Source: a virus
Length of the DNA: 42,594 nucleotides
Virus record (IMG/VR): IMGVR_UViG_3300049846_000701
Span: 1 to 42,594 of that record
Direction: 5' to 3' (one strand)
The translations under genes and the position numbers were made by a program. The notes beneath the pieces are model-generated. The model worked only from the letters and a program-made list of their open reading frames with translations. It made no database searches and had not been told where the DNA came from. Below are positions 38,277 through 42,594 of the stretch, one piece after another; the stretch's first letter is position 1; each line of letters starts with the position of its first letter.

Positions 38277-40178
38277 TTACTGTTGACCTTGAAGTAGGGC
38301 TGCAAGTTCGTTATCTGCTCTTACGCCCTGTAATGTTTCTGGGGTTTGTAACTGTGATTGTGCGGCCTGAGAAAGTGTTGCTACTGTTTGTGCGTCCTGC
38401 TGCTGTTGCGCGGTTGCTTGCTGAGCTTGTTGTTGTTCTGTCGCTATGCCGAGTGCCTTATTAAGTTCGTCAAGTATTTCTTGTTTGCCAGGAAGTTCAA
38501 ATGTGTCTAGTACCATCCTGATTACTGGCATTATTATCCCAGGGTTTGTCTGTATAACTGGTGAAATAATTGGGGTAATATACTGGAGCAATTGTACTGC
38601 TTCTTGTCGTGCAGCTATCTCGTCTTTAGGTAGCATGGAGCCAGTTTCAATATCAATGAAGAAGTCTCCACGAACATCCTCTGGCAAAAGCTTTACCCAT
38701 TCTTGGGCGCCACGCTCTCCAACAACCTGTATTACTTTCTCTTGGTCTAAGAACTGTTGGTTAAGGGCAAAAACAAGCTGACCTATTTGTTTAACGGCTT
38801 CTTCAAGTAGGGCTATCTTAACAGCAAAGCGCTTTCCAGCCATGCTCTGTGCTGTTACTACCTCAGTAGCACTCCTTCGAGAGCTACCCTCTGGTAATAG
38901 ACCAATGCCGATTTCGTCAATAGCTACTGACATCTTTATATCACGCGCTGTGCGCTCTTCTATATCACTAGAAGTACCCTGTAGTTGTGGTAGGGCAAAT
39001 ACGTCCATGCCATTCATATCAGACACTTGCCAGATATTACCAGGAGCCATAACTGCACTGTTAGGGTTCCTTAATGTACCAGGTACCATGCGTATAACTG
39101 GGTTAAGGGCGAGATTATCATAGTCACGGCGTTGGTTTCTAATGGAGTTTATCTCTCGTTGTAGTGGGTCAATAACTGAAGCTTCGCTTTGTCCATAGAA
39201 CTTATGTGGGTCTCGGTAGTCATCCAGCTCTACAAAAGGAATACGTTTGTGTGCGTAAGGATTTGGGCTGTCTCGTAGTACAACTTTCTGATTTGCTACT
39301 ACGACGAGTCTATCTGCTTCCCAATACTCTAGGATTTCTACAAGTTCTTTCTTATTGTCTGGTATAGCAGAACCATTATTGAAACGAACATTATCTTTGA
39401 AGTCGTCATGTACGAAATTAGCCCCACCGTCGTTAGTCTTTTGGCTACTTTTAATCTTATCTACGTTTTTATAGTTGGTGTTCTGTTTAACTTCTTCTAG
39501 TGGAACTGTCTTGCGGTGAATAACGTACATTGCGTCGTTAAGTGAGGTCGCGTCTGGGTCTACATAGATATCAAATGGGTCAACAATATCTACTTGTGGC
39601 TCATCATTGGCCACTTCACTCTTCTTAACGGTTTTGTAAGTAATCTCATCATCTTTGCCAACGACTGGCTCTTCAATTGTGGTTGTTTTGGTCTTGAAGT
39701 TCCAAGTAACTTTAGCAAAACCCTTTGAGTACATGAGTGAGTCTTTAATGTAGTCATACATTTTAGTTCGCATACCCATGCGTTCCCACTGGTAAGTAAG
39801 TAGCTTGTTAATGACAGTGGCTTGTTCGGGGGTTGATATCTCATAACCACCCTGTACAACGGGAGCCTGCGGTTCTACTGGTGTTGGTTCACCCCTGCTA
39901 ACAGCTCTCCACTTAGGGTCACGAGCAAATACTTTAGGAATGATGGTCTCTATAACGGTGAATGTCCAAGGAATGAACAGTTTTGAGCGCCAAGGATATA
40001 TAGATGAGTCTAATACACCCCTCCAGTTATTGTATGAGCGCTCCCAAACAGGTTCTTGTTCCTGTTCTCGAAAGTTTTTAGCACTCTTAAACCTATTATT
40101 TACTAGGCCGAGACACTGTTTCTCATAGTCCTCTGTGTTTTTATCTTCTTTTTTCTTAGAATACTTTTCTTTTTTCAT
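38277..40178 (-). CDS. Portal protein (SU10-type)
   Basis: 633 aa. The wing/stem features typical of podoviral portals of the SU10 type are seen: WERSYNNWRGVLDSSIYPWR, VDIVDPFDIYVDPDATSLND, PYAHKRIPFVELDDYRDPHK-like segments, and YGQSEASVIDPLQREINSIR. It ends in a Gln-rich crown (QQQAQQATAQQQQ). It forms the dodecameric DNA gate and docks the terminase and adaptor. It follows TerL with a 23-nt gap and has AAAGG as SD. Confidence 0.85.
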   Translation of the reverse strand: MKKEKYSKKKEDKNTEDYEKQCLGLVNNRFKSAKNFREQEQEPVWERSYNNWRGVLDSSIYPWRSKLFIPWTFTVIETIIPKVFARDPKWRAVSRGEPTPVEPQAPVVQGGYEISTPEQATVINKLLTYQWERMGMRTKMYDYIKDSLMYSKGFAKVTWNFKTKTTTIEEPVVGKDDEITYKTVKKSEVANDEPQVDIVDPFDIYVDPDATSLNDAMYVIHRKTVPLEEVKQNTNYKNVDKIKSSQKTNDGGANFVHDDFKDNVRFNNGSAIPDNKKELVEILEYWEADRLVVVANQKVVLRDSPNPYAHKRIPFVELDDYRDPHKFYGQSEASVIDPLQREINSIRNQRRDYDNLALNPVIRMVPGTLRNPNSAVMAPGNIWQVSDMNGMDVFALPQLQGTSSDIEERTARDIKMSVAIDEIGIGLLPEGSSRRSATEVVTAQSMAGKRFAVKIALLEEAVKQIGQLVFALNQQFLDQEKVIQVVGERGAQEWVKLLPEDVRGDFFIDIETGSMLPKDEIAARQEAVQLLQYITPIISPVIQTNPGIIMPVIRMVLDTFELPGKQEILDELNKALGIATEQQQAQQATAQQQQDAQTVATLSQAAQSQLQTPETLQGVRADNELAALLQGQQ

Positions 40179-40201
40179 AGTTTATACCTTTTGTGATTAT
40201 A

Positions 40202-41530
40202 TCAGTAGCCCGTCGAACTATCAACAGCTCCATTATGTAGATATGTGAGTTCCTCATCCTCTATCTCTTGTTTATAACTAATAACAAAGTACCTTAGTGC
40301 GTCCATAAGGTGATTATTCTTGTCTTCTGGGAGGTTTACAGGGTCTCCAAGCCTGTCTTTACGCCATGAATACGACATAAACTCCTTAATTGTCCCCTTA
40401 CAGCGTGGGTGTACTATAATTTTGTCTTCTTTTAGTAATTGTTGTACTCGATTTATACCCGCCACTAGCCAGTTGGCGTTAGAGGCACCAGGGGCTTTCT
40501 CGTTTTTCTTAACTGGTATGGAATATATGCCATAGGTTGATAGGTCCATTATCTGTTGTTTAGCTGCTGAGTCAGAATAGGTGGCTATAAAGTATCTGTG
40601 GGCTCTTTTTTGTTTAATAAGTTCGGCTAGTTCTGACGTATAGAGGTTTGAGGCATATATTTCATCAAATATGTGTATAATACCGTCTCTGTCTATGCCT
40701 ATAAATGGTACGGCGTCTGGGTCGGTAGCACCAAAGTCAATGGCGTTGTAGAAACTCCAGTTGTCATCAACCTCAAACTCCTGTATGTGCTTCTTATCGT
40801 CAAAACCAGTATAGATAAGGCCAGTAAACTTGGCAAAGTCAGCCATATATTCCTGGGTAAAGAACTCTTCTGTAAGGCGTTCTCGTTCTTTGTCTAGGTT
40901 TTCTTTAGGTATAAGGGGGTTGTCATAAGAAGTAAAGTGAAAAGTCTTCCAGTCTTTGTCTCCGCTGGCTTCTAGGTCAACAGCATCATCCCAGAATTTT
41001 TTGAAATGATTAGCAACACCATTCGGAGTGGTAATAAAAATAGCCCAGCCGTTTGTCTGGACAAGCATAGGTGAGATAATCTTATTCCATACGTGCTCTT
41101 TCTGGAAGGCGTATTCGTCAAGTATGACACCCTTTAGCCCCGCACCACGAAGTTTATCCTCACGGTCAGAACCTTTAAACTCTATAATTGAGGTTTTATC
41201 CCCACGGAGTGTTCTAATCTCTAGTATAAGTTCATTGTCGTTTTGTTTAAGTACGAGTTCTTTGGGTATATATTCTCCTACAAGGTCGCGCCAGTAGATG
41301 CTCTTAGCCTGGGTGTACTCTGGGGCGATTATCCAATACCTACCTGGGTTGTGTAATGCTTCTCTTAATACGATGTTTAGCGCTAGGGCAGACTTACCAA
41401 AACGTCGTCCAGCTCGTATAACGAGATAGCGGTGTTTAAGAGATGCTTCGGCTATTTCTCTCTGCCCTGCGTGAGGAGCGAAGTCTATGGTGGCCTTATT
41501 CTGCTGCTTTATCTTGTCTAAGTTCGTCAT
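40202..41530 (-). CDS. Terminase large subunit
   Basis: 442 aa. Walker A RAGRRFGKSALA (G41, K46, S47), Walker B KGVILDEYAF near residue 140, a coupling SFITTPNG-like motif (AIFITTPNGVANHF), and the C-terminal RNase H-type nuclease acids in NAIDFGATDPDAVPFIGID, ATYSDSAAKQQ and NHLMDALRYF. It powers DNA packaging and cuts the concatemer. It overlaps the small subunit gene by 35 nt and precedes the portal gene. Confidence 0.92.
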   Translation of the reverse strand: MTNLDKIKQQNKATIDFAPHAGQREIAEASLKHRYLVIRAGRRFGKSALALNIVLREALHNPGRYWIIAPEYTQAKSIYWRDLVGEYIPKELVLKQNDNELILEIRTLRGDKTSIIEFKGSDREDKLRGAGLKGVILDEYAFQKEHVWNKIISPMLVQTNGWAIFITTPNGVANHFKKFWDDAVDLEASGDKDWKTFHFTSYDNPLIPKENLDKERERLTEEFFTQEYMADFAKFTGLIYTGFDDKKHIQEFEVDDNWSFYNAIDFGATDPDAVPFIGIDRDGIIHIFDEIYASNLYTSELAELIKQKRAHRYFIATYSDSAAKQQIMDLSTYGIYSIPVKKNEKAPGASNANWLVAGINRVQQLLKEDKIIVHPRCKGTIKEFMSYSWRKDRLGDPVNLPEDKNNHLMDALRYFVISYKQEIEDEELTYLHNGAVDSSTGY

Positions 41531-41960
41531 TGTCTACGTCTATTATCTTTCTCTCTTGTACTTCCCTGCCTGAGTCAAAAAAGGCGTTCTTCACTTGGAG
41601 TTGTAGTGTTGGGCGTTCGTTCTTACTCCAGCCATGTAGTTCTAGGATGTTCATGGTGGCGAGACGTTTAGCTCCTAGTTCGTCGTCTTGTTCTGCGACC
41701 TTCTTTAATTGTAATACAGCCCATTCAGGTGTGGCTTTATGCATCTCTAGGGCATCATTAATTGCTTGTTGGATGTGTGGCTTGCTAAATTTCTGAGAAG
41801 CAGCTACCTGTGCAGCGTCTTTATTGTTGACAGAATAGCCAGCTTCCTTCCAAGCCGCTAGTTGTGTCTTACCCTCTACTCTGGCTTTAACTAATTTCTT
41901 TTCTCTGATATTGAGTTCTTTCTTTTTAGGTTGTGGTCTAATAGCTTTTTTCTTAGGCAT
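41496..41960 (-). CDS. Terminase small subunit
   Basis: 154 aa. A basic N-terminus (KKKAIRPQPKKKELNIREKK), then KARVEGKTQLAAWKEAGYSV, an HTH-like region typical of TerS, a middle helical oligomerisation part (KPHIQQAINDALEMH) and an acidic end. It recognises packaging DNA. SD AGGGAAG. It overlaps TerL by 35 nt and the RHH gene by 8 nt. Confidence 0.8.
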   Translation of the reverse strand: MPKKKAIRPQPKKKELNIREKKLVKARVEGKTQLAAWKEAGYSVNNKDAAQVAASQKFSKPHIQQAINDALEMHKATPEWAVLQLKKVAEQDDELGAKRLATMNILELHGWSKNERPTLQLQVKNAFFDSGREVQERKIIDVDNDELRQDKAAE

Positions 41961-42303
41961 CTACTTCCCTTACCTCTCCTGTCAGTATATTAACATATAC
42001 CATCTGTGAGACGTTCCACTGCCAGTGTTTACATGGCTTAACCTTGTTTAAGCAACACGCCCGTGCAAAGTTGTTTAATCCTTCTGCTGGGCTGGGGTTT
42101 TTCTTTTTGGGCTGTTTAATAGAAGAATCTGGTATCTCCCATTCCGAGCGAAGCGAGGAAACGCTGTGGCCGTTCTTCTTAGCATCGTCGCTTGTGAACG
42201 TATGGGTGGCGTAATACTCGTCTAGGAGTTTGTTTATTAGTCCGCTTTTAGATGGTTCGTTGTTTAACCTTTCTTCGTTTGTTTTATTTATGTATATGTT
42301 CAT
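41953..42303 (-). CDS. Ribbon-helix-helix protein, probable late regulator
   Basis: 116 aa from ATG 42303. MNIYINKTNEERLNNEPSKS, then GLINKLLDEYY, fits an RHH fold: a short strand, a basic/acidic helix, a turn and a second helix. The C-terminus has ACCLNKVKPCKHWQWN, with clustered Cys and His. Longer starts up to 42396 are unlikely, because the promoter lies there. The ATG is 7 nt after the -10 and no SD exists. First gene of the late (packaging) operon; probably controls its own promoter. Confidence 0.65.
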   Translation of the reverse strand: MNIYINKTNEERLNNEPSKSGLINKLLDEYYATHTFTSDDAKKNGHSVSSLRSEWEIPDSSIKQPKKKNPSPAEGLNNFARACCLNKVKPCKHWQWNVSQMVYVNILTGEVREVDA

Positions 42304-42333
42304 GTTCATGACTATACGCATGTTCATGTTCAT
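42296..42333. repeat. 14-bp direct repeats around the late -10 element
   Basis: ATGTTCATGTTCAT occurs exactly at 42296-42309 and 42320-42333, with the -10 element in the 10-bp gap. Each copy contains a 6-bp unit repeated. RHH regulators usually bind short tandem repeats, and the gene downstream encodes an RHH protein, so this is a likely operator. Confidence 0.65.
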
Positions 42334-42339
42334 AGTCAA
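42311..42339 (-). promoter_or_regulatory. Late promoter for RHH-terminase-portal
   Basis: On the minus strand, TTGACT (42339-42334), 17-bp spacer, TATAGT (42316-42311). Predicted start about 42304, at the ATG of the RHH gene. The spacer and the start region are the 14-bp direct repeats, so a bound RHH protein would block it. Confidence 0.75.
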
Positions 42340-42594
42340 CACCACTTTTATTCTTTTTTTAGGTGAATGGGGGGGTACCCTACTATATATACACACGCTA
42401 TGGGGGGCTCTACCCCCGTCACCTCTGTTATCTACCTATACCTACCCCTATCCCTCTATTTATTCTCTTTCTTTCTCTTTTTTTTTCTCTATTTACCTAC
42501 ATATAACAGGGGTAGTGACGTACAATGTATATTGTGCGACATCTATTATATGTCTACATGTTGCGGTTATGCTTTTATATGTGTGTGTTGTATG
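42340..42594. other. Non-coding right end with pyrimidine tract
   Basis: No credible gene. Contents: a GGGGGG/CCCCC hairpin near 42403-42418, a pyrimidine-rich stretch (about 42412-42500) with 28 uninterrupted pyrimidines at 42463-42490, AACAGGGGT near 42506 (also at about 107-115), and an inverted repeat ACAAT-GTAT-ATTGT at 42522-42535. If the molecule is circular it joins the origin-like left end. It could also hold the packaging site next to the terminase genes. Confidence 0.45.

Noticed and set aside
42304-42396. Longer RHH protein starting at 42396
   Set aside because: The extra N-terminus is basic low-complexity sequence spanning the promoter and operator repeats.
1-42594. Terminal direct repeats or a recoded genetic code
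   Set aside because: The outermost bases of the two ends do not match, and TGA serves as a normal stop in many ATGA overlaps.
1-42594. Temperate lifestyle genes (integrase, Cro/CI-type repressor)
   Set aside because: No tyrosine or serine recombinase motif and no clear HTH repressor found; only small unknown regulators.

Overview
The window looks like one nearly complete genome (42.6 kb) of a tailed double-stranded DNA phage, probably a short-tailed (podovirus-like) one. The evidence is an SU10-type portal, a DUF5309-type major capsid protein, a scaffold, large and small terminase subunits, a T7-like tail nozzle with an adaptor, and Gln/Ala-rich internal virion proteins. No tape measure, tail sheath or tube, integrase, tRNA or CRISPR array is visible. 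The standard genetic code is used, because TGA stops occur in many ATGA start/stop overlaps. CHAP and M23 peptidoglycan hydrolases, a small r1t-like holin and good Shine-Dalgarno (SD) sites suggest a host with a Gram-positive-type wall. An actinobacterial or Saccharibacteria-type (CPR) host would fit, but the sequence does not settle it.

Layout. The two ends of the window hold a control region (about 42,304-42,594 and 1-512) from which transcription diverges. The plus-strand early module (513-9,063) contains many tiny, tightly overlapping unknown genes. It also has a small nuclease/recombination set (a Cas4/RecB-like Fe-S nuclease, a possible ssDNA-binding protein and a Hjc-like PD-(D/E)XK nuclease), a YopX-family protein, a two-TM putative holin and a CHAP lysin. 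A short minus-strand operon (2,649-3,341) with zinc-finger proteins interrupts it. Three consensus promoters (P1 at 144, P2 at 3,642, P3 at 8,148) and several strongly folded non-coding stretches punctuate the module. Two terminators at 9.14-9.29 kb separate it from the minus-strand late genes.

The late module (42,303 down to 9,274, minus strand) reads in this order: RHH regulator, TerS, TerL, portal, small protein, scaffold, capsid, terminator; then a new promoter followed by a glycan cassette (GT2-TPR-GT4 fusion, two GT2 enzymes, 4,6-dehydratase-like SDR, methyltransferase, UDP-glucose dehydrogenase-like enzyme); then fibres, another GT2 enzyme and methyltransferase, a homing HNH endonuclease, tail adaptor, tail nozzle, internal virion proteins, a 1140-aa ejection protein, a fibre-like protein, the M23 lysin/holin cassette, a metallophosphoesterase and a run of small genes.

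Main unusual points. (1) Three late promoters lie only 7-8 nt upstream of start codons that have no SD, which implies leaderless late mRNAs. (2) P1 and P2 share a 12-bp motif in opposite orientation at exactly the same place between -35 and -10, and each has a perfect DnaA box upstream. (3) No polymerase, helicase or primase is recognisable, while origin-like DNA sits at the left end, so replication may depend on the host. (4) The tail adaptor gene behind the HNH gene appears to start at ACG. (5) Two pairs of folded RNA domains (312-489 and 6,815-6,966) and a promoter-terminator small RNA unit (9,174-9,289) are unexplained. (6) One small gene is flanked by 26-bp inverted repeats with a 10-N6-10 design. 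(7) A sugar-nucleotide/glycosyltransferase cassette is embedded between capsid and tail genes.
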